Assembly: GCF_008692845.1 (NCBI RefSeq)
Contig: NZ_VXJW01000002.1
Location: 470,231-534,230 of the forward strand
Reading direction: 5' to 3'
Length of the DNA stretch: 64,000 bases
Source: Salmonella enterica subsp. arizonae
GTDB taxonomy: Bacteria > Pseudomonadota > Gammaproteobacteria > Enterobacterales > Enterobacteriaceae
Positions 9,984 to 21,630 of the stretch are shown here, one piece after another. Position 1 is the first letter of the stretch. Every line of letters starts with the position of its first letter. The notes beneath the pieces are model-generated. The model made no database searches, was not told the origin of the DNA, and was given only the letters and a program-made list of their open reading frames with translations. The translations under genes and the position numbers were made by a program.

Positions 9984-12900
9984 AAATTCTCAGTCTGCGG
10001 CTGAAAAACCTGAACTCGCTGAAAGGAGAATGGAAGGTCGACTTTACCGCCGAACCGTTTGCCAGTAATGGGTTATTCGCCATTACCGGCCCAACCGGCG
10101 CAGGGAAAACCACCTTGCTTGATGCCATCTGTCTGGCGCTGTACCACGAAACGCCGCGTCTGAATACGGTATCTCAGTCGCAAAACGATTTGATGACGCG
10201 CGATACGGCGGAATGTCTGGCCGAAGTGGAGTTTGAGGTAAAAGGCGAAGCCTGGCGCGCCTTCTGGAGCCAGAATCGCGCACGAAATCAGCCTGACGGT
10301 AATCTCCAGGCCCCACGCGTAGAGCTGGCGCGATGTGCCGACGGAAAAATCGTTGCCGATAAGGTAAAAGATAAACTGGAGATGATCGCCACCCTGACCG
10401 GGCTGGACTACGGGCGTTTTACCCGTTCGATGTTGTTATCACAGGGGCAGTTCGCCGCCTTTCTTAACGCCAAAGCGAAAGAGCGCGCAGAGCTTCTGGA
10501 GGAGCTCACCGGCACGGAGATTTACGGGCAGATCTCCGCGCAGGTATTTGAAAAACATAAAACGGCCCGTCTCGAACTGGAAAAGTTACAGGCGCAGGTA
10601 AGCGGCGTCGCGCTGCTGGCAGAAGAACAGTTACAGCAACTCGTAGCCAGTTTGCAGGCGCTTACTGATGAAGAGAAACGTCTGCTGGCCAGCCAACATA
10701 CGCAGCAGCAGCATCTTCACTGGCTGACACGAAAAAACGAACTCCACGCTGAGTTACGCGCCCGGCAACAGTCACTATACGAAGCGCAAGAGGCGCGAGA
10801 AAAAGCGCAGCCGCAGCTCGCGGCGCTGACTCTGGCGCAACCTGCTCGCCAGTTGCGCCCGCATTGGGAGCGTATTCAGGAACAAACTACCGCCGTTGAG
10901 CGGGTTCGCCAACAAATTAATGAAGTGAACGCTCGCTTACAAAGCGCGTATCGCCTGCGCCTGCGTATCCGCGCCTGCGCGTATCGGCAATTCACGCAAC
11001 TGGACGCCACACGGCAGCGGCTGAAAACATGGCTGACGGAACACGACGGCATCCGCGTGTGGCGTAGCGAACTGGCTGGCTGGCGAGCATTATTAACACA
11101 ACAATCCAACGAACGGGCGCAATTAAGCCAATGGCAACGGCAACTGATGTCCGATACGCGTCAGCTCGACGCGCTACCGCCGCTTGCGCTCGACCTCACG
11201 CCACAAGCGCTGGCGGAAGCCAGGGCGTTACATACCCAGCAGCGTCCGCTACGCCAGCGTCTCGCCGCGCTTCAGGGGCAAATTACCCCGAAACAAAAGC
11301 GTCAGGCGCAGCTACAGGCGGCTATCACGCGCCATCAACAGGAACAGACGCAATACACTCAACGCCTGGCGGATAAACGCCTGAGTTATAAAGCCAAAGC
11401 GCAGGAACTTGCGGACGTTCGCACCATTTGCGAGCAGGAAGCACGCATCAAAGATCTGGAAGGCCAGCGGGCGCGCTTACAGCCCGGTCAGCCGTGTCCG
11501 CTTTGCGGCTCAACGACGCACCCCGCTATTGACGCCTATCAGGCTCTGGAAGTGAGCGCGAATCAAGCACGACGCGACGCGCTGGAAAAAGAGGTCAACA
11601 CACTGGCGGAAGAAGGCGCGGCGCTGCGAGGCCAGTTAGATGCTTTAACGCAACAAGTACAACGGGATGAAAGCGAGGCGCGGTCGCTTTTGCTGGAGGA
11701 GCAAGCGCTTACTGAGGAATGGCAAACGTTATGCGCCGCCCTGAGCGTTCAGCTTCAGCCGCAGGAGGACCTCTCTGGCTGGCTGACCGGGGCGGAAGAA
11801 CATGAGCAGCAGTTGGATCAGCTAAGCCAGCGTCATGCTCTACAAACGCAAATCGCCGCGCATACCGAACAGGTAGCGCGGTTTACCGCGCAGATTGCGC
11901 AGCGTCAGGCATCGCTGACGGCCGACTTAGCGCTGTATAAGCTTTCCCTTCCTGCGCCAGAAGATGAGGCTACGTGGCTGAGTGACCGCGCTGACGAAGC
12001 GAAAATGTGGCAACAGCGTCAAACTGAGCTCGCGGATTTGCAAACGCAGCTCGATCGGCTTGCCCCATTGCTGGAGACGCTACCGCAGATGGGCACCGTT
12101 GATATCGACGACGACGTGCCGCTGGATAACTGGCGGCAGGCGCATGATGAGTGCGTATCGTTACAAAGCCAGTTGCAAACCTTACAGCAGCAGGCGACGC
12201 AAGAGCAGCAGCGCGCGACCGAGGCGACCGTGCATTTTGACGCAGCGTTAAAAAATAGTCCCTTTGACAGCCAGACCGCGTTCCTGGCTGCGTTGCTGGA
12301 TGAAGAGACCTTAACCTGCCTGGAAAAACAACAACAGGCGCTGGAAAGCCAGCTACAGCAAGCGAAGGCGTTAAGCGTACAGTCTGCGCAAACGCTGGCT
12401 GACCATCAGCAACAGTCACCCGCTGGGCTGAACCCAACCTGCACGGCGGAACAACTTTCGCAGAAGCTGACACAACTGGCGCAACAACTGCGTGAAAACA
12501 CGACACGCCAGGGGGAAATCCGCCAGCAAATTAAGCAGGATGCCGATAATCGGCAGCACCAACGGGCGTTGATGGCGGAAATTGCAAAGGCTTCCCTGGA
12601 GGTTGAAGACTGGGGTTACCTCAATGCGCTAATCGGCTCTAAAGAGGGCGATAAGTTCCGCAAATTCGCCCAAGGGCTGACGCTGGATAATCTGGTCTGG
12701 CTGGCGAATCATCAGCTCACCCGTCTGCATGGTCGTTATTTATTGCAACGCAAAGCCAGCGACGCGCTGGAGCTGGAGGTCGTGGATACCTGGCTGGCCG
12801 ACGCAGTGCGCGATACGCGAACCTTATCAGGCGGCGAAAGTTTCCTGGTTAGCCTGGCGCTGGCGCTGGCGTTATCAGATTTGGTCAGCCATAAAACGCG

Positions 12901-13120
12901 CATTGACTCTTTGTTCCTCGACGAAGGCTTCGGCACGCTCGATAGCGAAACGCTGGACGCCGCGCTGGATGCGCTCGATGCGCTGAATGCCAGCGGTAAG
13001 ACCATCGGCGTTATTAGCCACGTGGAAGCGATGAAAGAACGTATCCCTGTGCAGATAAAAGTGAAAAAAATCAACGGACTTGGTTATAGCAAACTGGACA
13101 AAATGTTTGCCGTGGAATAA
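9980..13120 (+). CDS. sbcC: SbcCD nuclease, SbcC (Rad50-like) subunit
   Basis: A 1046-residue SMC-like ATPase. The N-terminal half-site has Walker [10 protein letters not shown] (about residues 36-44). Two long Gln/Arg/Leu-rich coiled coils flank a zinc hook CPLCG (about 509-513). The C-terminal half-site has the ABC signature LSGGE and Walker [12 protein letters not shown]. It pairs with SbcD to hold DNA ends. Compared with E. coli (1048 aa) the ATPase heads are nearly identical while the coiled-coil arms are strongly diverged, as usual for Rad50 arms. Translationally coupled to sbcD. Confidence 0.97.
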   Translation: MKILSLRLKNLNSLKGEWKVDFTAEPFASNGLFAITGPTGAGKTTLLDAICLALYHETPRLNTVSQSQNDLMTRDTAECLAEVEFEVKGEAWRAFWSQNRARNQPDGNLQAPRVELARCADGKIVADKVKDKLEMIATLTGLDYGRFTRSMLLSQGQFAAFLNAKAKERAELLEELTGTEIYGQISAQVFEKHKTARLELEKLQAQVSGVALLAEEQLQQLVASLQALTDEEKRLLASQHTQQQHLHWLTRKNELHAELRARQQSLYEAQEAREKAQPQLAALTLAQPARQLRPHWERIQEQTTAVERVRQQINEVNARLQSAYRLRLRIRACAYRQFTQLDATRQRLKTWLTEHDGIRVWRSELAGWRALLTQQSNERAQLSQWQRQLMSDTRQLDALPPLALDLTPQALAEARALHTQQRPLRQRLAALQGQITPKQKRQAQLQAAITRHQQEQTQYTQRLADKRLSYKAKAQELADVRTICEQEARIKDLEGQRARLQPGQPCPLCGSTTHPAIDAYQALEVSANQARRDALEKEVNTLAEEGAALRGQLDALTQQVQRDESEARSLLLEEQALTEEWQTLCAALSVQLQPQEDLSGWLTGAEEHEQQLDQLSQRHALQTQIAAHTEQVARFTAQIAQRQASLTADLALYKLSLPAPEDEATWLSDRADEAKMWQQRQTELADLQTQLDRLAPLLETLPQMGTVDIDDDVPLDNWRQAHDECVSLQSQLQTLQQQATQEQQRATEATVHFDAALKNSPFDSQTAFLAALLDEETLTCLEKQQQALESQLQQAKALSVQSAQTLADHQQQSPAGLNPTCTAEQLSQKLTQLAQQLRENTTRQGEIRQQIKQDADNRQHQRALMAEIAKASLEVEDWGYLNALIGSKEGDKFRKFAQGLTLDNLVWLANHQLTRLHGRYLLQRKASDALELEVVDTWLADAVRDTRTLSGGESFLVSLALALALSDLVSHKTRIDSLFLDEGFGTLDSETLDAALDALDALNASGKTIGVISHVEAMKERIPVQIKVKKINGLGYSKLDKMFAVE

Positions 13121-13292
13121 CGCGGCCGCCATCCTGCGCGCAACAGAATGTCATGACGTAGCATAATAATGAATATACAAAGACGGATAAAGAATGGTAT
13201 TACCTCGCGCTTATCCGCAAGCTATACGTTGTCAGGCTGCGACGGTTCACAGCCACGGCGCGTAACATGCGCTTTCATTTTCGGCAGGTGGT
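13121..13292. promoter_or_regulatory. araJ upstream region
   Basis: A 172-bp gap with A/T-rich ATAATAATGAATATACAAAG sequence suited to a promoter. E. coli araJ is arabinose-inducible through AraC; I could not define an AraC half-site with confidence. A GGCAGGTGGT stretch acts as ribosome binding site for araJ. Confidence 0.4.
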
Positions 13293-14465
13293 ATGAAAAA
13301 AGTCATTTTTTCTTTGGCGCTGGGTACGTTCGGACTGGGGATGGCCGAGTTTGGCATTATGGGCGTGCTGACGGAGCTGGCGCGCGATGTCGGAATAGCG
13401 ATTCCCGCCGCCGGGTATATGATCTCGTTTTACGCTTTTGGCGTAGTGCTGGGCGCTCCCATAATGGCGCTTTTTTCCAACCGTTTTTCGCTAAAACACA
13501 TTCTGCTGTTTCTGGTCACTCTGTGCGTGATTGGCAACGCCATGTTTACCCTTTCATCATCCTATTTGATGCTCGCTATCGGCAGGCTAGTTTCCGGCTT
13601 TCCACACGGCGCCTTTTTTGGCGTCGGCGCCATTGTCTTGTCAAAGATTATCCGTCCAGGGAAAGTCACCGCCGCCGTCGCGGGTATGGTTTCGGGGATG
13701 ACGGTGGCGAATCTGGTGGGTATTCCATTCGGCACTTACCTGAGCCAGGAATTTAGCTGGCGCTACACCTTTTTATTGATCGCGGTTTTTAATATCGTCG
13801 TGCTCACCGCGATTTTCTTCTGGATGCCGGATATTCGCGACGAAACCAAAAGCAGCCTGCGCGAGCAGTTCCATTTCCTGCGTAGCCCCGCGCCGTGGCT
13901 TATTTTCGCCGCCACGATGTTCGGCAATGCGGGCGTCTTTGCCTGGTTTAGCTATATCAAGCCATTTATGATGTACATCTCCGGTTTTTCGGAGACGAGC
14001 ATGACGTTTATTATGATGCTGGTCGGGCTGGGGATGGTGTTAGGCAATCTGTTAAGCGGCAAACTCTCCGGCAGATATACTCCGCTGCGCATCGCGGTAG
14101 TGACTGACCTCGTTATCGTATGCTCTCTCGCGGCGCTCTTTTTCTTCGGCGGATACAAAACGGCATCGCTGACTTTCGCGTTTATCTGCTGCGCTGGTCT
14201 GTTTGCGCTCTCTGCGCCGCTGCAAATCTTGCTGCTACAAAACGCCAAAGGCGGCGAACTTCTGGGCGCGGCGGGAGGGCAAATCGCGTTTAATCTCGGT
14301 AGCGCGATTGGCGCCTGGTGCGGCGGGCTGATGCTGACGCTAGATTTTGCGTACCACTACGTGGCGCTTCCCGCCGCCCTGCTATCGTTTTCCGCCATGT
14401 CGTCGTTGCTGGTATACGGACGTCTAAAACACAAGCTGCCATCGGTCACGCCTGTTGCCGGATGA
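13293..14465 (+). CDS. araJ: MFS transporter AraJ
   Basis: A 390-residue, 12-helix major facilitator protein of the drug:H+ antiporter (DHA1) type. It carries the MFS motif region GMAEFGIMGVL in helix 1 and LVSGFPHGAFFGVGAIV in helix 4. E. coli AraJ (394 aa) is arabinose-induced, but its substrate is unknown; it may export sugars or derivatives. The C-terminal tail differs from E. coli (ends in LPSVTPVAG). The gene is convergent with mak, 21 bp apart. Confidence 0.93.
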   Translation: MKKVIFSLALGTFGLGMAEFGIMGVLTELARDVGIAIPAAGYMISFYAFGVVLGAPIMALFSNRFSLKHILLFLVTLCVIGNAMFTLSSSYLMLAIGRLVSGFPHGAFFGVGAIVLSKIIRPGKVTAAVAGMVSGMTVANLVGIPFGTYLSQEFSWRYTFLLIAVFNIVVLTAIFFWMPDIRDETKSSLREQFHFLRSPAPWLIFAATMFGNAGVFAWFSYIKPFMMYISGFSETSMTFIMMLVGLGMVLGNLLSGKLSGRYTPLRIAVVTDLVIVCSLAALFFFGGYKTASLTFAFICCAGLFALSAPLQILLLQNAKGGELLGAAGGQIAFNLGSAIGAWCGGLMLTLDFAYHYVALPAALLSFSAMSSLLVYGRLKHKLPSVTPVAG

Positions 14466-14486
14466 CGCGCCATCCGGCCCAAAACG

Positions 14487-15395
14487 TTATGCCAACGGCC
14501 ACAGCCAGGCCGCGCCGCGCACGCCGCTCGAATCGCCATGCCGCGCCTTACGTACCGGCGTCTCGCATTCGCCGCCAAAAACAAACGATTTCATCAGCGA
14601 CGGAACCGTCTTGTACAGGCGCTCAACATTGCTCATACCGCCGCCCAGCACAATGACATCCGGATCCAGAATATTCACGACGTGAGCTAACGCTTTCGCC
14701 AGCCGTAGCTCATAACGACTTAACGCCAGCTCCGCCACTGCGTCCTGCGTTTCGACCAGATGAATAATCTCATCGCCTTTTAGCAGCTTACCGCTCAGAC
14801 GCTGGTAATCCGTGGCAAATCCCGTACCGGAAATAAAGGTTTCGATACAGCCTTGTTTACCGCAATAACAGGGAATTTCTTCACGGTAACGCAACTCATC
14901 GTCATCCATCCACGGCAACGGATTGTGGCCCCATTCGCCTGCCGTACCGTTGCCGCCGATGTGCGCCCGGCCATTTAGCGCTACGCCCGCGCCGCACCCG
15001 GTACCGATAATCACCGCAAATACCGTTTGCGCCCCCGCCGCCGCGCCATCTACCGCCTCTGATACCGCCAGGCAATTGGCATCGTTAGCTAACCGCACTT
15101 CACGCTTCAGACGACGGCTTACATCGTTATCGAATGGCTGGCCGTTAAGCCACGTAGAGTTAGCATTTTTCACGACGCCGGTGTAAGGCGAGATAGAACC
15201 AGGAATGCCAATGCCGACGCTGCCGGTCTGGCTGGTCGCCTGTTCCGCCATGTCGACCAGCGCAGCGATGGTTTCTATCGTTTGTTGATAATCGTCCCGC
15301 GGCGTAGGCAGACGATGGCGAAACCGCTGTTCTCCTGCATCGTCAAGCGCAATGACTTCCGTTTTTGTGCCTCCTAAATCGATACCAATACGCAC
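14487..15395 (-). CDS. mak: Fructokinase (mannokinase), ROK family
   Basis: A 302-residue ROK-family sugar kinase that phosphorylates fructose and mannose with ATP. The start is a GTG preceded by GAGGAG; the next residues [16 protein letters not shown] hold the phosphate-binding loop. Also visible are the catalytic GIPGSI...NDANC region (Asp near 103) and the ROK zinc motif EWGHNPLPW...[10 protein letters not shown] (His plus three Cys). An ATG further upstream would add 20 residues absent from E. coli Mak. It is divergent from rdgC and convergent with araJ. Confidence 0.94.
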   Translation of the reverse strand: MRIGIDLGGTKTEVIALDDAGEQRFRHRLPTPRDDYQQTIETIAALVDMAEQATSQTGSVGIGIPGSISPYTGVVKNANSTWLNGQPFDNDVSRRLKREVRLANDANCLAVSEAVDGAAAGAQTVFAVIIGTGCGAGVALNGRAHIGGNGTAGEWGHNPLPWMDDDELRYREEIPCYCGKQGCIETFISGTGFATDYQRLSGKLLKGDEIIHLVETQDAVAELALSRYELRLAKALAHVVNILDPDVIVLGGGMSNVERLYKTVPSLMKSFVFGGECETPVRKARHGDSSGVRGAAWLWPLA

Positions 15396-15520
15396 ATACC
15401 GCTCCTCATTTTTTGGGAATATCAATAGGGTAGAACCCACCGTTCTGATTGGCAATGCAAGCCTGCCGACAATTCGTTACTATACCGCCTGGATTTAACG
15501 ACAAGGCCGTGGAAATTATC

Positions 15521-16432
15521 ATGCTGTGGTTCAAAAATTTAATGGTTTATCGTCTTAGCCGCGATATCGCATTGCGCGCCGAAGAGATGGAGAAACAGCT
15601 CGCCTCAATGACGTTTACCCCATGCGGTAGCCAGGATATGGCCAAAATGGGCTGGGTTCCGCCGATGGGCTCTCACAGCGATGCGTTAACGCACACCGCC
15701 AATGGCCAAATTATTATTTGCGCGCGCAAAGAAGAGAAAATTCTGCCATCGCCGGTAATTAAACAGGCGCTGGAAGCGAAAATCCAGAAACTGGAAGCCG
15801 ATCAGGGACGCAAGCTGAAGAAGACGGAAAAAGACTCCCTGAAGGATGAAGTACTGCACTCGTTGCTGCCGCGCGCGTTTAGCCGCTTCAGCCAGACGAT
15901 GATGTGGATTGATACCGTTAACGGCCTGATTATGGTTGACTGCTCCAGCGCGAAAAAAGCGGAAGATACGCTGGCGCTGCTGCGTAAAAGTCTCGGCTCG
16001 CTACCGGTCGTCCCGCTGGCGCTGGAAAACCCGATTGAATTGACGCTCACAGAGTGGGTGCGTTCCGGTACGGTCGCCCAGGGCTTCCAGTTGCTGGATG
16101 AAGCCGAATTGAAAGCGATGCTGGAAGATGGCGGCGTGATCCGGGCGAAAAAGCAGGATCTGGTCAGCGACGAGATCGCCGTTCATATTGAAGCGGGTAA
16201 AGTGGTAACGAAGCTGGCGCTCGACTGGCAACAGCGCATTCAGTTCGTGATGTGCGACGACGGCTCTATTAAGCGTCTGAAATTCTGCGATGAACTGCGC
16301 GATCAGAATGAAGATATCGACCGGGAAGACTTTGCCCTGCGTTTTGACGCGGACTTTATCCTGATGACCGGCGAGCTAGCGGCGCTGGTTCAAAGCCTGG
16401 TGGAAGGATTAGGCGGCGAAGCGCAACGCTAA
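15521..16432 (+). CDS. rdgC: Nucleoid-associated recombination protein RdgC
   Basis: A 303-residue ring-forming DNA-binding protein that inhibits RecA-promoted strand exchange and is needed for growth of certain recombination-deficient strains. The start [15 protein letters not shown] is chosen because it equals the E. coli N-terminus; the upstream open frame is the 5' untranslated region. The sequence is nearly identical to E. coli RdgC, for example [13 protein letters not shown] and [15 protein letters not shown]. In Salmonella and Neisseria it has also been linked to surface/phase variation (family knowledge). Followed by a terminator. Confidence 0.96.
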   Translation: MLWFKNLMVYRLSRDIALRAEEMEKQLASMTFTPCGSQDMAKMGWVPPMGSHSDALTHTANGQIIICARKEEKILPSPVIKQALEAKIQKLEADQGRKLKKTEKDSLKDEVLHSLLPRAFSRFSQTMMWIDTVNGLIMVDCSSAKKAEDTLALLRKSLGSLPVVPLALENPIELTLTEWVRSGTVAQGFQLLDEAELKAMLEDGGVIRAKKQDLVSDEIAVHIEAGKVVTKLALDWQQRIQFVMCDDGSIKRLKFCDELRDQNEDIDREDFALRFDADFILMTGELAALVQSLVEGLGGEAQR

Positions 16433-16435
16433 TAA

Positions 16436-16466
16436 GAGAGCCCCTCTCTGTCGAAGAGGGGACTCA
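16436..16466. terminator. Terminator between rdgC and ppnP
   Basis: The hairpin CCCCTCT / AGAGGGG, extended by GAG/CTC flanks, lies between convergent rdgC and ppnP. T-tracts are weak, so it may work in both directions only partially. Confidence 0.7.
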
Positions 16467-16469
16467 TCC

Positions 16470-16814
<345 letters not shown>

Positions 16815-16824
16815 TCACGTGAAA

Positions 16825-17502
16825 TTAAACAAGCAGTTCTGAAGCCAACCGCGCAATCAAAACATTAGAGAGTAAAACCGGCACATCCAACGCCTGCTGT
16901 AAGATATCCCGATGACGCTGATGAAAGCCCAGACAATCAAGCATAATAACATCCGCGCCTTGATCCAGTAGCGCCTGCCCGGCATCAATTAACTGTTGCT
17001 CAGAACCGTGAACCGGATTCGCCAGTGAATAAACCGGCGGTTTTTGTAATACCTGCCATTTTTTTTCCTGCGCCGCCAGAAGCTCTGCAACTGGCACAAT
17101 AACGCCGACCTGATGCCCATCCACAATAGAGGCGACAAGCGGTGGAATTATACGCAACGGTTCAAGCAAAATAGTATTGCGGGCAGCCATGCTTTTAATC
17201 ACGGCGGTGCTCATCAGTATAATGACATCATAACCCTGGTTATCCAGCACCTCGACAACGCTTTGCAAGTCTCGCTCTACTTTCTGGCGGGAAACATGAG
17301 CTATCTGGTTATCATTCAACAATGTCAGAAGCGGATCGTCGCCAGGCTCTACGGCGTAATCCGCCATAACGTCTTCCCGGCTCATTTTTCCCAGCAGGCT
17401 GTGATGGGTGATGTGTTGTTCGTCGATGTATTCCGTCAGAAGCGGTAACACTTCGCTCATTGGCACAACGCCGATTGTGAGGATTGCCAACGACGCACTC
17501 AT
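16825..17502 (-). CDS. aroM: AroM family protein
   Basis: A 225-residue protein of the AroM family, distantly related to Asp/Glu/hydantoin racemases. Conserved stretches include [10 protein letters not shown] and the [12 protein letters not shown] segment with the family Cys near residue 194. Its biochemical role is not established. In E. coli it is the distal gene of the TyrR-regulated aroL-yaiA-aroM transcript; the same order is kept here, but 250 bp separate it from yaiA. A GGTGGAG site precedes the start. Confidence 0.9.
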   Translation of the reverse strand: MSASLAILTIGVVPMSEVLPLLTEYIDEQHITHHSLLGKMSREDVMADYAVEPGDDPLLTLLNDNQIAHVSRQKVERDLQSVVEVLDNQGYDVIILMSTAVIKSMAARNTILLEPLRIIPPLVASIVDGHQVGVIVPVAELLAAQEKKWQVLQKPPVYSLANPVHGSEQQLIDAGQALLDQGADVIMLDCLGFHQRHRDILQQALDVPVLLSNVLIARLASELLV

Positions 17503-17753
17503 TTTTACTCCACCTTCTTAACTTCGTCGTAATTCCCAGGCAAATATTTACACGACCACCGCGCTACCTGCCCTACAAATCTCAAAAAGCGTAGCAGCAG
17601 ATGAGCAACGTATTGTGTAAAGATTCCAAATAATTCCAGTACTATATTGTTATCGCTTAATTTACGGTTTTAGTTGTTAGTATAAATGTTTCAAAAATGT
17701 GATGGAGATACAATTTAAGGGTACTCAGAATCCCTTCCGAGTCATTCATGCGG
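17503..17753. other. Intergenic region yaiA-aroM
   Basis: A 251-bp gap with no recognisable gene. It is A/T-rich, and the hairpin AAGGGTACTCAGAATCCCTT lies near the yaiA side (17716-17735), a possible attenuator or terminator inside the aroL-yaiA-aroM transcript. Confidence 0.5.
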
Positions 17754-18517
<764 letters not shown>

Positions 18518-18577
18518 AGCAAGCGTTCCCCCGGGAGCTGCGCATACGCAGGATTTGATATCAGCAATGTTGTAATC

Positions 18578-18697
18578 ATATCACCAAACTAGTACAACGC
18601 GGATACGTAAATAATAATTTACATAAAGATACTAACTTCACGATATTAGTACTATAACAAGAATTACGAATGAATGAAGTGTAAAATTTTCATTACA
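18578..18697 (-). promoter_or_regulatory. TyrR/TrpR control region of aroL
   Basis: A strong TyrR-type box (TGTAAATTATTATTTACG on the minus strand, consensus TGTAAA-N6-TTTACA) lies at 18606-18623. A second near-consensus box (TGTAAA-N6-ATTACA) lies at 18680-18697, close to the yaiI end. A TrpR-like ACTAGT element with flanking symmetry lies at about 18578-18597. The layout (several TyrR boxes plus one TrpR site) matches known E. coli aroL regulation. Confidence 0.75.
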
Positions 18698-18701
18698 AGA
18701 T

Positions 18702-19144
18702 TTATTTTTTACGCTGAATTTCCAGCCACCACTTATCCAACTCAGCGGCAAAATGTTGACGATCACGCGGCGAGAGACTGTTTGGTCCCCCCGTTTGTAC
18801 GCCGCTGGCGCGTAGCGTGTCCATAAAGTCACGCATCGTCAGACGTTCGCGAATCGTGGCTTCGCTATAGCGTTCTCCACGAGGATTAAGCGCCGCGGCG
18901 CCTCTTTCCAGTACTTCAGCCGCCAAAGGGATATCCGCAGTAATAACCAGATCGCCCGTTTCGCATTGACGCACGATTTCATTATCAGCCACGTCGAATC
19001 CGGCGGCTACGCGAAGCGTGCGGATAAAACGCGAAGGCGGCACGCGCAAAGCCTGATTTGCAACCAGAATAAGCGGTAGCTGCATCCGCTCGGCGGCACG
19101 ATACAAAAATTCGGACACGCATCCGCATCCACCCAGATAGTCAT
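18702..19144 (-). pseudogene. yaiI: YaiI (YqxD-like, DUF188) with 13-nt deletion
   Basis: Reading from ATG 19144 gives [12 protein letters not shown], the exact N-terminus of the YaiI/YqxD family. The frame then breaks at about 19108. The rest of the protein ([18 protein letters not shown]... to QRKK) continues in another frame to the stop at 18702. Alignment with the E. coli sequence implies loss of 13 nucleotides encoding VIKEI. A GTG at 19118 could allow a shortened 138-residue product, but this lacks the DADACP metal/active-site strand, so the family function is probably lost. The protein's biochemical role is unknown (PIN-like fold). Divergent from proC. Confidence 0.85.
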
Positions 19145-19283
19145 AATGTCTCCCTTACGGTATACAATCGTTTATTGTCTCGCGCTTTTGTCTTTCGTCA
19201 AAGTGCTGTTTCTCCTTCTGCCCGTTTTCAATCCGCGTTAAGCTACTCCTTCCCCATAACACACAAACATAGGGAGTGACGAG

Positions 19284-20093
19284 ATGGAGAAGAAAATCGG
19301 TTTTATTGGCTGCGGTAATATGGGCAAAGCTATTCTTGGCGGGCTCATTGCCAGCGGTCAGGTGCTTCCCGGTCAAATCTGGGTCTACACCCCCTCCCCC
19401 GATAAAGTTGCCGCCCTGCATGACCAGTACGGCATTAATGCGGCACAAAACGCGCAGGAAGTCGCTCAGATCGCGGATATCGTTTTCGGCGCGGTAAAAC
19501 CGGGCATTATGGTAAAAGTGCTGAGTGAAATTTCCTCCAGCCTGAACAAAGACTCTCTGGTGGTCTCTATTGCCGCAGGCGTAACGCTTGATCAGCTTGC
19601 GCGTGCGCTGGGGCACGACCGTAAAATTATTCGCGCCATGCCGAATACGCCATCGCTGGTCAACGCCGGGATGACCTCCGTCACACCCAATGCGCTGGTA
19701 ACGCCGGAAGATACAGCTGATGTACTGAATATTTTCCGCTGTTTTGGCGAGGCGGAAGTGATTGCTGAGCCAATGATCCATCCGGTGGTTGGCGTGAGCG
19801 GCTCTTCTCCAGCCTATGTCTTTATGTTTATCGAGGCGATGGCGGACGCCGCTGTTCTGGGCGGTATGCCTCGCGCTCAGGCTTATAAATTCGCCGCGCA
19901 GGCCGTCATGGGAACGGCAAAAATGGTACTCGAAACCGGAAAACATCCCGGCGAACTGAAAGATATGGTATGTTCGCCTGGCGGAACGACGATTGAAGCA
20001 GTACGCGTTCTGGAAGAACGTGGGTTCCGCGCCGCGGTAATAGAAGCGATGACGAAGTGTATGGAGAAATCAGAGGCGCTCAGTAAATCCTGA
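19284..20093 (+). CDS. proC: Pyrroline-5-carboxylate reductase
   Basis: A 269-residue NADPH-dependent enzyme for the last step of proline synthesis. The Rossmann motif GFIGCGNMGKAILGGL is at residues 6-21. The family signature near the C-terminus (PGGTTIEAVRVLEERGFRAA, interrupted form LKDMVCSPGGTT) is intact. Length equals E. coli ProC. A GGGAGTGACGAG ribosome binding site precedes the ATG. Confidence 0.97.
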   Translation: MEKKIGFIGCGNMGKAILGGLIASGQVLPGQIWVYTPSPDKVAALHDQYGINAAQNAQEVAQIADIVFGAVKPGIMVKVLSEISSSLNKDSLVVSIAAGVTLDQLARALGHDRKIIRAMPNTPSLVNAGMTSVTPNALVTPEDTADVLNIFRCFGEAEVIAEPMIHPVVGVSGSSPAYVFMFIEAMADAAVLGGMPRAQAYKFAAQAVMGTAKMVLETGKHPGELKDMVCSPGGTTIEAVRVLEERGFRAAVIEAMTKCMEKSEALSKS

Positions 20094-20107
20094 GGCCCGG
20101 CTGGACG

Positions 20108-21204
20108 TCATGCCGCCACTTCGGTGCGGTTACGTCCGGCATTCTTTGCTTTATAAAGCGCCATATCTGCAGACTTTAGCCATCCCCGATAATAACCGAT
20201 TTGTGGCGTTAACGGCGCCACGCCTACGCTGATACGTAGCATTACCTGTGGAGCGCCCGGCAAGCGTAATGTATTCAACCGCTCATGCACGCGCGACAGG
20301 GCAGTAATCGCGCTATTTGCCGACGTTCCGCACATAATCACCGCAAACTCGTCGCCACCGAAGCGCCCAATAATATCTCTCCCACGTAACGTTATCTGTA
20401 ATTGACGCGTCAGGGCGATAATAGTCTCATCCCCAATACCATGCCCCAGGTATCGTTAATGCTCTTAAAATGATCGATATCGATAATCAGCAATGTCGCC
20501 TCCTGATAGTGGCGTCGGCAGTGATCGGATTCATTACGTAATAAAATTTCCCTATGCCGTCGGTTATAGACGCCGGTCATGCCATCCCGCGAGCTCATAT
20601 CCTGCAATCGTCGCTTATGCTCCGCTAATTTAATGGCTGTCTGATAACTTGCTCAAGCAAACAGGAGCGGATACAGCACAATAACAGGCAAAGAGAGCGT
20701 GACTTCCAGCGACGAGCTTCGCATAGCGATGGGTAGCCCGGTAAGCTGTAACGTCGCCAGACATGACGCCAGAAAAAGCCCCCTTCCGGCAAAGAATAAC
20801 CGCAGCCCGCCAGCGCCTATCAGATTCATGCTCATCATCCTAAACAGCGCAGCGGCAGGCAACATATTTACGCCTATCAGCGCGATCCACATGCCAGTGA
20901 GGATCACATCCGCTTTCAGGTTATAAATTTCCTGCTGTAGCGGATCGGGTGCTTTCGTCGCCCACTGCCAGGCCAGCTGCGGCCAGACAAAAGACCAGCC
21001 GACCAGCAATAACCACCAACCTCCGGAGACGTGTTACGACACTAACACTGCGGCCACGGGTAAAAACATTCCCCCTAACCCCACGGCGCGCGGTAGCCTG
21101 ATGCGCCGTGCAAAGCGCAACCCGGAACGCTGATGATCATCAGGAGGGTCTGCTGGCGCTACCGCCTCTTCAAGCGCTTTTCGGTAAAAATTTTCATCAT
21201 TCAT
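20108..21204 (-). pseudogene. adrA: Diguanylate cyclase AdrA/DgcC, three inactivating lesions
   Basis: The 370-residue AdrA reading frame can be followed from ATG 21204 (MNDENFYRKALEEA) to the stop at 20108. It carries a TAA after VAAVLVS (about 21034), a TGA replacing Trp in LLFAWVSYQTA (about 20653), and a one-base deletion after the NDTWG motif (about 20445). The GGDEF motif (RFGGDEFAVIM) still exists, out of frame. AdrA is the CsgD-induced inner-membrane (MASE2-type) cyclase whose c-di-GMP activates cellulose synthesis. Loss would block the cellulose part of the rdar biofilm. None of the three pieces alone forms a complete sensor-cyclase. Confidence 0.93.
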
Positions 21205-21309
21205 TATTTTTGGGAATATTTAGAAACATTTTCCCAAATTATAAGAACAGAGCGCATGGAGGGAGTATGAGATTTCGGGTGAGCGTTTGTCGAGGCTCAC
21301 CCGATAGCA

Positions 21310-21630
21310 CTACGCCGCTTTTTTCAGGCAAGCGCTCATAAACTTGCTGCGGTCGTCGCCTTTCAGCGATTGTTCCGTCGCCTGGACATTGCATTCACGC
21401 ATTTTCTGCTGTTGCGGCGTCAGGCTTTTCTCACCAGGAGCTGATTTACTGTTTTTCAGACAGTCGCTAAGGTAAGTTTTACGCGCATCGCCTTTCAACG
21501 CCTTCGCTGTCGCCTGCTGATTACAGGTGGTCATGCGCTGCTGTTGCGGCGTTAACGGTTTCTCGGCAGCGCCGACTGTAGTTAAAAAGACCAGGCCAAA
21601 AAGTAAAGTTACCAGTAAAGTTATTTTCAT
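21310..21630 (-). CDS. psiF: Phosphate starvation-inducible protein PsiF
   Basis: A 106-residue exported protein with an N-terminal signal peptide (MKITLLVTLLFGLVFLTTVGAA). The mature part holds two PsiF repeats (LTPQQQRMTTCNQQA... and LTPQQQKMRECNVQA...), each with paired Cys residues. Function is unknown. In E. coli it is co-transcribed with phoA under PhoB; here phoA is absent, as in other Salmonella, and psiF has to use its own upstream sequence. Confidence 0.93.
   Translation of the reverse strand: MKITLLVTLLFGLVFLTTVGAAEKPLTPQQQRMTTCNQQATAKALKGDARKTYLSDCLKNSKSAPGEKSLTPQQQKMRECNVQATEQSLKGDDRSKFMSACLKKAA

Noticed and set aside
11970..12506. A 178-codon minus-strand open frame in sbcC
   Set aside because: Antisense of the GC-rich coiled-coil part of sbcC. 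Low-complexity Ala/Arg/Ser-rich with no homology I recognise.
19155..19946. A 263-codon minus-strand open frame opposite proC
   Set aside because: Shadow of proC. No start signal and no family features.
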